Positions 8,653-16,675 of a stretch of DNA of 35,931 nt are shown piece after piece (within the stretch, counting starts at the first letter, position 1; the number at the start of each line of letters is the position of its first letter). Below the pieces are notes generated by a model. The model saw only the letters and a program-made list of their open reading frames with translations. It was not told the origin of the DNA and ran no database searches. Made by a program: the position numbers and the translations under genes. This DNA is from Rhodopseudomonas sp. B29 (GTDB taxonomy: Bacteria > Pseudomonadota > Alphaproteobacteria > Rhizobiales > Xanthobacteraceae), in NCBI RefSeq assembly GCF_000333455.1, contig NZ_BADD01000779.1, positions 1 to 35,931 on the forward strand, read 5' to 3'.

Positions 8653-9138
8653 ATGAAAAACAAACCTCACTTCACCGTGGCTGCCGCGGCGGCGCTGATC
8701 GTCGGACTGCCGATCGCCGCGTCCGCTGCGGAGACCGGCAGCGCGGTGCAGATCATCGCGCCGACCGACAAGACCATTACGCCGAGCGGCACCTGGAGCA
8801 TCGGTGCCCGCGCCGGCGACTTCGTCTTCATCGGCGGCATGCGTGGCACCGACCGCGTCACCGGCAAGATGGTCGACGGAGACGAGGCCCGTGTGCGCCG
8901 CATGTTCGACAACATGCTGGCCGCGGCCGAAGCCGCAGGCGCTACCAAGGCCGACGCTGTGCGGCTCACCGTGTTCGTCACCGACGTCGCGAAATATCGC
9001 CCGCTGGTCAACAAGGTACAGAAGGACATCTGGGGCGACGGCCCGTACCCGCCGCGCACCGTGCTGCAGGTCCCGGCGCTCGACCAGGGCGACATCGCCG
9101 AGATCGACGGAACGTTCTACGCGCCGGTGAAGAAGTAA
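8653..9138 (+). CDS. Exported RidA-family (YjgF/UK114) protein
   Basis: A 161-residue RidA-family protein with an N-terminal Sec signal peptide (MKNKP, then an Ala/Leu-rich stretch ending AASAAE, probable cleavage near residue 25-26). RidA enzymes hydrolyse reactive 2-imino or enamine intermediates to keto acids and ammonia. The conserved active-site arginine is Arg135 in YPPRTVLQV, followed by AEIDGTFYA. AAGGAG lies 6 bases before the ATG. The gene starts 15 bases after the lodB-like gene and is the third member of the cassette. Most RidA proteins are cytosolic, so a secreted form next to a Tat-exported amine-type oxidase is unusual. The role against oxidase-derived imines is inferred. Confidence 0.88.
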   Translation: MKNKPHFTVAAAAALIVGLPIAASAAETGSAVQIIAPTDKTITPSGTWSIGARAGDFVFIGGMRGTDRVTGKMVDGDEARVRRMFDNMLAAAEAAGATKADAVRLTVFVTDVAKYRPLVNKVQKDIWGDGPYPPRTVLQVPALDQGDIAEIDGTFYAPVKK

Positions 9139-9162
9139 TAGCCGGCCTCGTCGCGCCCGCGG

Positions 9163-9314
9163 CCATCCTTCGAGACGCTTCGCCGAGCTCTGCGAGCTCG
9201 GCGAAGCTCCTCAGGATGAGGGGCATAGTTGTGGCGGACGAGTCGAGTCCAATGTGACGCGCATGCAGCCTCATGGTGAGGAGCGAAGCGAAGCTGCGCG
9301 TCTCGAACCATGGG
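9163..9314. repeat. Palindromic intergenic repeat, family B, rearranged copy
   Basis: 9163-9221 holds CCATCCTTCGAGACG to CTCCTCAGGATGAGG with its own internal palindrome (GCCGAGCTCTGCGAGCTCGGC). 9269-9314 holds CCTCATGGTGAGGAGCGAAG to TCTCGAACCATGG. These are the two units seen at 5371-5478, but in swapped order. Confidence 0.82.
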
Positions 9315-9329
9315 GCGGGACACCAGCTT

Positions 9330-9409
9330 CGTCATTGCGAGCGAAGCGAAGCAATCCAGCGCAGTGCACGGAGCTGGAATGCTTCGTCGCTGCGCTCCTC
9401 GCACTGACG
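9330..9409. repeat. 80-bp palindromic intergenic repeat, family A copy 3
   Basis: CGTCATTGCGAGCGAAGCG at the left and CGCTCCTCGCACTGACG at the right, the same 80-base length as the two copies in the suf operon. It follows a family B element by 15 bases, making a composite repeat block of about 250 bases between the ridA-like and tfoX-like genes. Confidence 0.88.
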
Positions 9410-9498
9410 AAGCGGTTTCCATCCCAGATTGTGCTGGTTGCAAGCGCCTCACCGTATCCGCTAGCTTTGCGCATCGCCGTGCTGCTGAGGGGCAAGGG

Positions 9499-10074
9499 AT
9501 GGACCGCGACTTTCTCATCGATCTGTTCGCGCCGTTCGGCGCTGTGACGATTCGGCGTATGTTTTCCGGGTTCGGCATCTCGGCCGACGAAATCACCTTC
9601 GCGCTGGTGATCCGGGATAGTTTGTACTTCCGGGCCGACGAGGTCGACTGGGTCAAGTTCGAAGCCGAAGGCTCGCAGCCGTTTCAATACTCGACACGGC
9701 AGCGGACAGTGGTTGTGAAGTCCTATTGGCGGCTGCCGGACCGGCTGCTCGACGATCCGGACGAATTGGCGGAGTGGGCGAGGGTGGCGTTGGCGGCAGC
9801 GCGGCGGGCGGCATTGGCCAAGCCACGCAAGCCACGCGGCGCAAAGACTGGTGTCAAGAAGACCTTGGGGACGAAGGTGCAGGACGGCACCAGGACGCCG
9901 AAGCCAGCATCGGCTAAAGTCGCTTCGCCCAAAATCGCTTCGGGCAAAACTGCTAGTGCCAAAACTGCCAGTGCCGAGACTGCTGGTGCCAAGCTTGCCG
10001 CTCGGCGCCTGCGCAAGGCGGGCGCGGTATCCAAGGTCAGGCCGTCCGGATCGAAACGATCGCCGGCGAGGTGA
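9499..10074 (+). CDS. TfoX N-terminal domain protein with Lys/Ala-rich tail
   Basis: A 191-residue protein. Residues 1 to about 95 match the TfoX N-terminal domain (DLFAPFGAVTIRRMFSGFG, FALVIRDSLYFRAD, SYWRLPDRLLDDPDELAEW). TfoX/Sxy proteins regulate competence genes in gammaproteobacteria; the role of the single-domain forms in alphaproteobacteria is not known. From about residue 105 the sequence is low complexity, with short Lys-Ala-Ser units (ASAKVASPK, ASGKTASAK) and a basic end, like histone H1-type or AlgP-type tails, which suggests nucleic-acid binding. The ATG at 9499 has GAGGGG 6 bases upstream and is preferred over an upstream in-frame ATG at 9310, which would lie within repeat DNA. 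Confidence 0.85.
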   Translation: MDRDFLIDLFAPFGAVTIRRMFSGFGISADEITFALVIRDSLYFRADEVDWVKFEAEGSQPFQYSTRQRTVVVKSYWRLPDRLLDDPDELAEWARVALAAARRAALAKPRKPRGAKTGVKKTLGTKVQDGTRTPKPASAKVASPKIASGKTASAKTASAETAGAKLAARRLRKAGAVSKVRPSGSKRSPAR

Positions 10075-10574
10075 TCAATTGGACGCCGGCTTCGCCTAAG
10101 TCGTGATCGGCCTGCCGATAGATTAGTTGATCGGATGCCGGCCAACATAGCTGCACCGAGCCGTGCACGACGTCGGCGATCACCAGCGCCGCGTCGCGCC
10201 GAGCGTGGTCGAACCCTGAGTCGCTGCGTCGGAAGGCACGAGTAGCTCGATCTGCCAGCACCGGCGGCCGAATCTGCTTGCACGGGAGGCAGTCACTCGC
10301 CGCGCGCTTGTCGAGCAAGACTCGGTCCTGCTCGTCGGCGCGTCTGGCACGAACTCTGCTTATGAGAATGCGAAGCATGCTTCCTAATTGGGGCTAGGTC
10401 GGCAAACCCTTGCCGGAGGAGCCGCCCGATAGGCGTTGGATCACGGTCCGGCACCGGAAGCGTGAGTCTCCGTCGTGACGGAAGCGGGCAGGTCGGCAGC
10501 CGAGCGCCGGTGAGGGAATTGGGCACGGCGGCGCATACTCGGCGTGTGCGCCGTGACAAACGAGGGACCTTGAT
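10075..10574. other. 500-base gap with no recognised gene
   Basis: No convincing coding sequence is visible. A 113-codon minus-strand frame at 10037-10378 resembles nothing I know and overlaps the end of the tfoX-like gene. A hairpin (CGGCAA, loop ACCC, TTGCCG) lies at 10400-10415, and an imperfect inverted repeat (CACGGC...GCCGTG) at about 10525-10556 lies just before the permease ribosome-binding site. The base composition is slightly less GC-rich than in the neighbouring genes. It may be a decayed gene plus the permease promoter. Confidence 0.5.
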
Positions 10575-11978
10575 ATGGCGACCGAACTACGACTTGACGA
10601 TCATGCGATCGAGCCGATCCCGGATGCTGACCGGGACTCGACCGGCGCCCAGCAGATGTGGATCTGGGCCGGCGCCAACATAGCGCCGATCAACTGGGCG
10701 CTCGGTGCTCTCGGCATCATCCTCAAACTCGGAATCTGGGACGTGATTGCCGTGATCGTCCTCGGCAATCTCGTCGGCTGCGCGCTGTTCGCCGCGTTCA
10801 CCGTCATGGGGCACAAGACCGGTGTCAACCAGATGGTCCTCAGCCGCGCCGCGTTCGGCAGGCGCGGAGCCTATCTGCCGGCGGCGCTCGTCTTCCTGAT
10901 GACCCTCGGCTGGATCGGCGTGAACACATATTTTCCCGTCAAGATCTCGATGGGTATCCTCGGCCAGTTCGGCGTGCAGGACACGGCCTTTCCGAACCTC
11001 GTCGTCATCACCATCATCATGGCGTTGCAGATCGGGATCGGCACCTACGGCTTCTACGCCATCCGGACTTTCGAGAAATACACCGTGCCGGCGACCGTCG
11101 TGATCATGATCCTGATCAGCGCGGCAGCATGGACGCAGCCGGGCGTGGTGAACTGGAGCCTCGTGAGCCCCCTCGCGCCGGGTGAGCGCTTCGCCATGAT
11201 GACGCTGCTGACGGCCGCGATCGGCGTCGGCTGGGGCATCTCGTGGGTGACCTGGGCGTCGGACTATTCGCGCTTCGTGCGGAAAGCCGAATCCTCCGCC
11301 AGCGTGTTCTGGTACAGCTTCGTCGGCATGTATTTGCCGGTGGTCTGGCTGGGCGTCCTCGGTGCGACGATCGCGAGCGTCACCAACGATGCCGATCCCG
11401 CCAAGATGGTCAGCGCGGTGTTCGGCGGCCCGATGGCGATTCTGGTTCTCGCGCTCGTGCTGCACGGGCCGATCGCGACCAACATCCTCAATGTCTACTC
11501 GGCGACCCTTGCTTTGCTTAGCATGGGAATCCGCCTGCCGCGCATCGCGCTCGCGCTGATCGTCGGGGCGGTCGGCTATCTCGTCACCTGTTACTTCGTG
11601 TTCGCGCCGAACTTCGCTCAGGCCTTCGACCACTGGATGATCGGACTCATCATGTGGCTGAGCCCGTTCGCGGGCGTCGTGCTCGCCGACTTCTACGTCC
11701 GGCGTAAGGGCGTGGTCGAGGTGGCCGAACTCTACAAGTCGCCGGAGACGAGCGCCTATGGCGACGTGAACTGGCCGGGTATCGGGTCGTTCTTCGTCGG
11801 CCTTGCCGTCGGCTGGCTGTTCCAGAACGGACTGCTGCCGGTCTTCAAAGGCCCGATCTCGGTCTACCTGCTCGGCGGCGCCGATCTGAGCTGGCTGGTC
11901 GGCACGGTGGTCGCTGGCGGCCTCTATCTCGTGCTCAGCCCCAAGCCGGCGGTCGCCGGGGTGACCGTGACCACCTGA
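10575..11978 (+). CDS. NCS1-family cytosine/purine-type permease
   Basis: A 467-residue membrane protein with about 12 hydrophobic segments, the size and pattern of the NCS1 nucleobase:cation symporter family (Transp_cyt_pur). Characteristic stretches are MWIWAGANIAPINWALGALG at the first helix, GHKTGVNQMVLSRAAFGRRG in the second-helix region, and WVTWASDYSRFVR in the middle. Family members carry cytosine, purines, allantoin, hydantoins or thiamin precursors across the inner membrane with a cation. The substrate here cannot be told. No catabolic gene lies beside it, so it looks like a single-gene unit. GAGGG lies 8 bases before the ATG. Confidence 0.9.
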   Translation: MATELRLDDHAIEPIPDADRDSTGAQQMWIWAGANIAPINWALGALGIILKLGIWDVIAVIVLGNLVGCALFAAFTVMGHKTGVNQMVLSRAAFGRRGAYLPAALVFLMTLGWIGVNTYFPVKISMGILGQFGVQDTAFPNLVVITIIMALQIGIGTYGFYAIRTFEKYTVPATVVIMILISAAAWTQPGVVNWSLVSPLAPGERFAMMTLLTAAIGVGWGISWVTWASDYSRFVRKAESSASVFWYSFVGMYLPVVWLGVLGATIASVTNDADPAKMVSAVFGGPMAILVLALVLHGPIATNILNVYSATLALLSMGIRLPRIALALIVGAVGYLVTCYFVFAPNFAQAFDHWMIGLIMWLSPFAGVVLADFYVRRKGVVEVAELYKSPETSAYGDVNWPGIGSFFVGLAVGWLFQNGLLPVFKGPISVYLLGGADLSWLVGTVVAGGLYLVLSPKPAVAGVTVTT

Positions 11979-12151
11979 CCGGCGAGTGGCTTTCGCGACT
12001 GAGGATCGGCGGTGGTCCGGCTGCTCGCCGATCCCGACATCAGCGCAACGGCGTAGCCTCGGGCGGCGGCGCAACTTATGCCCTCGCGGTGGCGAGCAAG
12101 GCCAAGCCGCGCGGCCGCCTGCCGAAGTCGATCAACACGACGGTCGCACTC

Positions 12152-12184
12152 AACAAACGCAAAGGGCCGCGAAGGCGGCCCTTG
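12152..12184 (-). terminator. Terminator-like hairpin after the diguanylate cyclase gene
   Basis: A 9-bp perfect stem (AAGGGCCGC and GCGGCCCTT, 12163-12171 with 12176-12184) around a GAAG loop. Read on the minus strand it is followed by TTGCGTTTGTT, a partly T-rich tract, about 29 bases after the stop of the cyclase gene. It could also act as a barrier for the convergent permease transcript. Confidence 0.6.
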
Positions 12185-12212
12185 CGAAACTGATTGATCT
12201 GCTGAAGGTCTG

Positions 12213-13283
12213 TCAGGCGACGCGAGCCTGCTGCGCGACGCCCAGGAATTCCGGATCGGCTTCGCTGACGACGCGGTTGCGGCCATTGCGCTTGGCCGCA
12301 TAGAGGCAGCCGTCAGCGCGCTCGATCAGTGAGTCTGAGTCCTCACCGGGCCTCAGAGTCGAGACGCCGGCCGAGATCGTCACCCGGCCGAGGATTTCGC
12401 CGGTCGACTTCTTCTTCAATTCCTTCGACATCACCGAGCGGCGGATATTGTCGGCGACGGTGATAGCCTGGCGCAGCGCGGTGTTCGGCAGCACCACGGC
12501 GAATTCCTCGCCGCCATAGCGGGCGGTGATGTCTCGACCCTTGATGCTCTGCTTGAGCGTCATGCCGACGAGGCGCAGCACCTGATCGCCGGTCAGATGC
12601 CCGTAATTGTCGTTGAACATCTTGAAGTGATCGATGTCCATCAGCAGCAGTGACAGCGGCTCCTGGCTGGCGGCCGCGTTGCGGATCGCTTCGGTGACGG
12701 CGCGGTCGAAGTGTTTGCGGTTGCCGAGGCCGGTCAGCGTATCGGTCACGCTCTCCGCCCGAATTGTCTCGAGGCTGACCTGGAGATTGGCGATCTCCTG
12801 CTTGGAATGCGACAGCCGTTCTTCGAGTTCGCTGTTGGTGCGGTGCATCTCGCGCGTCGATACGACGAGACGTTCCACGATCGACTTGATCTGGTCGTGA
12901 TCGGTCGTTTGCGACAGATGATGGCTGGCGCCCTGCAGCTTGTCGCCGAAGCTCGCACTCGCGCCGAGCGTGTCGGCGAGCTGCGACATCATGTCGTCGA
13001 TTTCGCGGACGACGCGCGCACCGATTTCATCGATGCGATCGTTGGGTTGAGCGGGAGCCAGATAGTTGTGGTGGATGTGTTCGAGGTCGGCCTCGGTTAG
13101 GCGGCCGTTATGCGTCAGCGTTTCGTTGATCGCCTTGTTGAGTTCCGGATTGTAGCCCGTGGCGTAAACGTACCAGATCTCGTAGTTGCGCGGCATGGCG
13201 CACTGGCGCAACGCCCGGATCTGGGCGAGTGCCATGTCGGCATACACCATGGTGCGATCGTGATCGTCGTCGATTGTGGCCAC
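12213..13283 (-). CDS. Diguanylate cyclase with N-terminal helical region
   Basis: A 356-residue protein with a C-terminal GGDEF domain from about residue 178. This domain makes cyclic di-GMP from two GTP. The catalytic motif is GGEEF at residues 257-261, preceded by MDIDHFKMFND. The inhibitory I-site normally reads RxxD nine residues ahead of GGEEF; here it is Lys248-Gly-Arg-Asp251, so product inhibition may be weakened. Residues 1 to about 175 have no transmembrane segment and include a coiled-coil stretch (ELEERLSHSKQEIANLQ) that could promote dimerisation. The start is GTG at 13283 with GGGGGA about 5 bases upstream. The N-terminal segment (MPRNYEIWYVYATGYNPEL) resembles those of other Rhizobiales cyclases; no known sensory domain was recognised. 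Confidence 0.93.
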   Translation of the reverse strand: MATIDDDHDRTMVYADMALAQIRALRQCAMPRNYEIWYVYATGYNPELNKAINETLTHNGRLTEADLEHIHHNYLAPAQPNDRIDEIGARVVREIDDMMSQLADTLGASASFGDKLQGASHHLSQTTDHDQIKSIVERLVVSTREMHRTNSELEERLSHSKQEIANLQVSLETIRAESVTDTLTGLGNRKHFDRAVTEAIRNAAASQEPLSLLLMDIDHFKMFNDNYGHLTGDQVLRLVGMTLKQSIKGRDITARYGGEEFAVVLPNTALRQAITVADNIRRSVMSKELKKKSTGEILGRVTISAGVSTLRPGEDSDSLIERADGCLYAAKRNGRNRVVSEADPEFLGVAQQARVA

Positions 13284-13488
13284 CAGCGTCCCCCGCCGGG
13301 CGGGCGCCCGGTCACTCGTGATCAGTGCGGTGAAGGCTAGGGCCTGACGATGAATCCCCGGTAAATATCCGGATGTGCTTTGTCGGCGCGTGCAATTTCA
13401 CGTTGTACAAAACTGCACACTTTTGATCGCGAAGCTCGAAGTAACCTGCTGCGAACGCAGGCTATTCGGAGAGCGGTGATCGTGCTGA

Positions 13489-14925
13489 TCAGACGCGCGC
13501 GCGGACCGGACGCAGCAGAAATGCCGGCAGATGCGAGTGATCGCCGGGCTCTGATACCGCCTCGCGTGCGGGCGGAGCAGATCCGAACGAAGCGTGGCTC
13601 GGCACAGATGCGGGTGCAGCGGCGCGGGGCGCTTCGCGTTCGCGTCGCGGCTTGCGATCACCGCGTGGCTCGCGGTGACCTTCGCGCGGCTCGCGATGAT
13701 GTTCGCGCGGTTCGCGTGCTTCCCGCGGCTCGCGGTGCCGCTGCTCGGACGAACGCCGCGGCCGCGCGGCCTCGGGCTCAGCCTCGGCATCGCTGCCGAT
13801 CGGGCCAATGTCGACGCGCGAAATCTGTTGACCGATCAGCTTCTCCACCGCCGCCATCGACTTCTGATCGGCGGGCGCGACGATCGTCACGGCGGTGCCG
13901 AGCCGTCCGGCGCGGCCGGTGCGGCCGATGCGATGGACGTAGTCGTCGGGATGATGCGGCACGTCGAAATTGAAGACGTGGCTGACTTCCGGAATATCGA
14001 GGCCGCGTGCGGCGACGTCGGACGCCACCAGGATCGGCAGCTCGCCCTTGCGGAATTGATCGAGAGCGGCGGTGCGCGCGGTCTGGTCCATGTCGCCGTG
14101 CAGTGCGCCGACGCTGAAGCCGTGCTTCTGCAGCGACTTGGCGAGGAGTGCGACTTCGCGCTTGCGATTGCAGAAGATGATCGCGTTCTTGAGGTCGGTC
14201 GCATCGCGGATCAGCTTGCGCAGCGTCTCGCGCTTTTCGTGCGGCTCGCGGCCGCAGGCGACTTGCGACTGCGTCACCGTCACGGCCGTCGAGGCCGGCT
14301 TGCTGACTTCGATTTTTTCGGGATTGTGCAGGAAGGTCTCGGTGACGCGCCGGATTTCGGACGGCATCGTCGCGGTAAAGAACAGCGTCTGACGGGTGAA
14401 CGGCACCAGCTTACAGACGCGCTCGATGTCCGGAATGAAGCCCATGTCGAGCATGCGGTCGGCTTCGTCGATCACCAGCAGCTCGACTCCGGTGAGTAGC
14501 AAGCCGCCGCGCTCGGTATGGTCGAGCAGCCGGCCCGGCGTTGCGATCAGCACGTCGACGCCGCGCATCAGCTTGGTGTCCTGGTCGCCGAACGAAACGC
14601 CGCCGATCAAGAGGGCGACCGTCAGCTTCTGGCCGGCGCCGTATTTGTCGAACTGCTCTTTGACCTGAGCTGCGAGCTCGCGGGTCGGCTCTAGGATCAG
14701 CGTGCGCGGCATGCGAGCCCGGGCACGGCCCTTTTCCAGCATGGTCAGCATCGGCAGCACGAAGGCGGCGGTCTTGCCGGTGCCGGTCTGAGCGATGCCG
14801 AGCACGTCCTTGCGGGCGAGGACGTGGGGGATCGCTTGTTCCTGGATGGGAGTGGGGGACGTGTAACCGGCGGCCGCGACTGCGGCGAGGACCTTGTCGG
14901 AAAGGCCGAGATTGGAAAAGGACAT
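13489..14925 (-). CDS. RhlE-type DEAD-box RNA helicase
   Basis: A 478-residue ATP-dependent RNA helicase. The Q motif is near residues 23-30 (PTPIQEQA), motif I is AQTGTGKT at 45-52, and motif II is DEAD at 153-156. Motif III reads TAT rather than the usual SAT (184-186). Motif VI is HRIGRTGRAG. The core ends near residue 385. The tail is a low-complexity, charged region built of HREPRE/AREPRE-like units, probably disordered and RNA-binding, as in many RhlE and DeaD proteins. The frame stays open 85 codons upstream, but AGAGG lies 6 bases before the ATG at 14925 and the family start MSFSNLGLSD fits. Likely roles are ribosome assembly or RNA decay, often induced by cold. Confidence 0.95.
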   Translation of the reverse strand: MSFSNLGLSDKVLAAVAAAGYTSPTPIQEQAIPHVLARKDVLGIAQTGTGKTAAFVLPMLTMLEKGRARARMPRTLILEPTRELAAQVKEQFDKYGAGQKLTVALLIGGVSFGDQDTKLMRGVDVLIATPGRLLDHTERGGLLLTGVELLVIDEADRMLDMGFIPDIERVCKLVPFTRQTLFFTATMPSEIRRVTETFLHNPEKIEVSKPASTAVTVTQSQVACGREPHEKRETLRKLIRDATDLKNAIIFCNRKREVALLAKSLQKHGFSVGALHGDMDQTARTAALDQFRKGELPILVASDVAARGLDIPEVSHVFNFDVPHHPDDYVHRIGRTGRAGRLGTAVTIVAPADQKSMAAVEKLIGQQISRVDIGPIGSDAEAEPEAARPRRSSEQRHREPREAREPREHHREPREGHREPRGDRKPRREREAPRAAAPASVPSHASFGSAPPAREAVSEPGDHSHLPAFLLRPVRARV

Positions 14926-15217
14926 TATGCCTCTGTTGTCGGCGCCCCCTGATCGCGGGCTTCTCGCCGGATCGGGACTGAACGCCACTGGTCGAAACCG
15001 CCGCCTGGATTCTTGGAAAAGGCTGATTCGCCCAACCCCGGAGCGGCATGCAATTGTTGCACGGGCAATTCTTGCACGGGGATGACGGTGCGCGGCGGGC
15101 GGCTCCAAATCACGGAGACCACGCGTCGATACTTGGGCCGCGTCATGGCCGGAACATAAGGCGGAATCGGCCAAAGTCAATGCGGACGTGCATGAAACTG
15201 CTGAAAGAGCTTAATTT

Positions 15218-16249
15218 TTAGCCGTTTTGGGGCCCTGGCATCCGGCGCCGCCGCAGGGTTTCGGTCGGTGCCTCGCCAAACGCTTCGCGATAATCCTGCG
15301 CGAAGCGGCTGGGATTGGCGAAGCCGCAGCGCAGCGCCACGCCCACCACGGTCGTGGCTGCTCCGGTCTCGAGCAAATTTCGCGCGTGGCTGAGCTTGGC
15401 CCGCTTGGCGTAGGCCGAGGGCGAGTAGCCGCGATGTTTGATGAAGGCGCGCGTCAGCGTCGAGGTGCTGACGCCGGCGGCGCGCGCCATATCGTCGATG
15501 CCGACGTCGTGTTCGCAACGGCTGTCGGCGAAATGTTCGGCGATGCGTACTGCCGAGGGCACAGCCGTCGTGTCGCCTTCGCCGAGCAGGCGGCGGAGAT
15601 TGTGCGATGTGCAGTATAGAAGCTGCGATACGCAGGCGAGTTCGATCTGCTCGAGCGTCGCCTTGGGCCACACCGAGAACGCAGGATCGAGTCGGCCGGC
15701 GAGCAGCAGCACGAGATCGCGCAGGCCCAAATAATGTGGATCTTCGGCGGCGACCTGCGGTTCGAAGAGGATCGCCGCCCGAGGCGCGAAGCCGGCCAGT
15801 GCGACGAAGCATCGCTCTACCATCCGCTCCGGGACGCGTAGCACGAGCTCTTCGTAGCCGGCTTCATAGTCGAGCAGAGCCGGGCGTCCGGGCGAGCAGA
15901 CGAGCGCTTCGCCGGGGCCGATCTCGACGCGCCGGCGCTCGTCTGCCAACGCAGCCCGTCCGCACAGGCACAGATGCAGATGCGCGGCCTTGCTGCTCTT
16001 TATCGGCACCGATACCGCCGTCGCGCTGGCGCAAAACAACAGCGACAAATTCGGCAGATCGGCGATGTTGGCGCGGGTGAAGAAACCGTCGGTTTGCCGC
16101 GTGGATAGATCGAAGCCGAAACGGCTGCGCATCAACTCCCGCGCCAAGGCGGGATCGCGGGTGCGCAGGACCGAGAATTCCTTGAGAGGTTCGACGCCGT
16201 CGTAAGGCGCATCGGTCATGGTCGACGGCCGTTGTATGCAATCACCCAT
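15218..16249 (-). CDS. AraC-family transcriptional regulator
   Basis: A 343-residue regulator. The C-terminal 100 residues form the two helix-turn-helix AraC domain (DDMARAAGVSTSTLTRAF, then VVGVALRCGFANPSRFAQDY). The N-terminal part matches the AraC-binding-like domain found in regulators of aromatic and alkane catabolism genes (SLLFCASATAVSVP, AHLHLCLCGRAAL, GYEELVLRVPE). The inducer is unknown. Starts at 16249 and 16219 are both possible and neither has a clear ribosome-binding site. The gene is divergent from the chemotaxis receptor gene across a gap of 426 bases, and 292 bases separate it from the helicase start. Confidence 0.9.
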   Translation of the reverse strand: MGDCIQRPSTMTDAPYDGVEPLKEFSVLRTRDPALARELMRSRFGFDLSTRQTDGFFTRANIADLPNLSLLFCASATAVSVPIKSSKAAHLHLCLCGRAALADERRRVEIGPGEALVCSPGRPALLDYEAGYEELVLRVPERMVERCFVALAGFAPRAAILFEPQVAAEDPHYLGLRDLVLLLAGRLDPAFSVWPKATLEQIELACVSQLLYCTSHNLRRLLGEGDTTAVPSAVRIAEHFADSRCEHDVGIDDMARAAGVSTSTLTRAFIKHRGYSPSAYAKRAKLSHARNLLETGAATTVVGVALRCGFANPSRFAQDYREAFGEAPTETLRRRRMPGPQNG

Positions 16250-16675
16250 CGACAGGCTGTTAGTTGGGCGAGCGCGCCACTTTCGCTTTGTGCGTCGTCA
16301 AGCCGACGGCATCCTTTGTCCATTGTGACCGAATTCGTACTCACGTTGAATTATGCGTTCTCAGGCAGATTAGACCCCGTCGATGCGGAATCGCGATCGA
16401 GGGATCGAGAATGACGAATATGATCTGATTGCATGCAGCCGCAACGCCCATTTCGCCGCATCCCGCTGCGTCGAACTGTTCGCGCAGATGCAAGAGTTAG
16501 TTCGCTGAAAAGACCAGCACTGGATCGTCTCCCGAGAGACGAGAGCGACGATCGTGGCGCTGCCGGCCGGCGCGCAATCGATGCAGCTCGACGACGGCGT
16601 ACTGTCGTACGCCTGCTTCTCGCGACGTCGGAGGATGTGCGACGTCGGACTGGAATTTCACCAAGAGGCCTCAGC
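16250..16675. other. Divergent intergenic region between araC-type and mcp genes
   Basis: It holds the promoters of both divergent genes. The part at about 16320-16370 is comparatively AT-rich (GAATTCGTACTCACGTTGAATTATGCG). A frame open from 16433 runs into the receptor gene, but its product does not look like protein sequence. I see no confident -10/-35 pair and no flagellar sigma factor promoter. Confidence 0.5.

Noticed and set aside
3006-9409. A CRISPR array made by the three similar 80-bp elements
   Set aside because: The copies are far apart, are palindromic over their full length, and have genes between them rather than spacers.
9163-9409. An insertion sequence
   Set aside because: No transposase frame, no target duplication that I can see, and the block is fully explained by two repeat families.
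10037-10378. A 113-codon minus-strand frame in the gap before the permease
   Set aside because: It overlaps the tfoX-like gene end, has no ribosome-binding site that I can see, and resembles no family. I left it as unassigned sequence.
10380-10574. A riboswitch upstream of the NCS1 permease
   Set aside because: I looked for thiamin pyrophosphate, purine and guanidine type cores and found no matching conserved segments, only simple hairpins.
10587-12074. A 495-codon minus-strand open frame opposite the permease gene
   Set aside because: Its product is a His/Asp/Arg/Ala-rich string with no hydrophobic core or known motif, typical of the antisense frame of a GC-rich gene. The plus-strand permease is clear.
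14926-15180. An 85-residue N-terminal extension of the helicase
   Set aside because: The extension is Arg/Ala-rich with no protein character, and the ATG at 14925 has both a ribosome-binding site and the normal family start.
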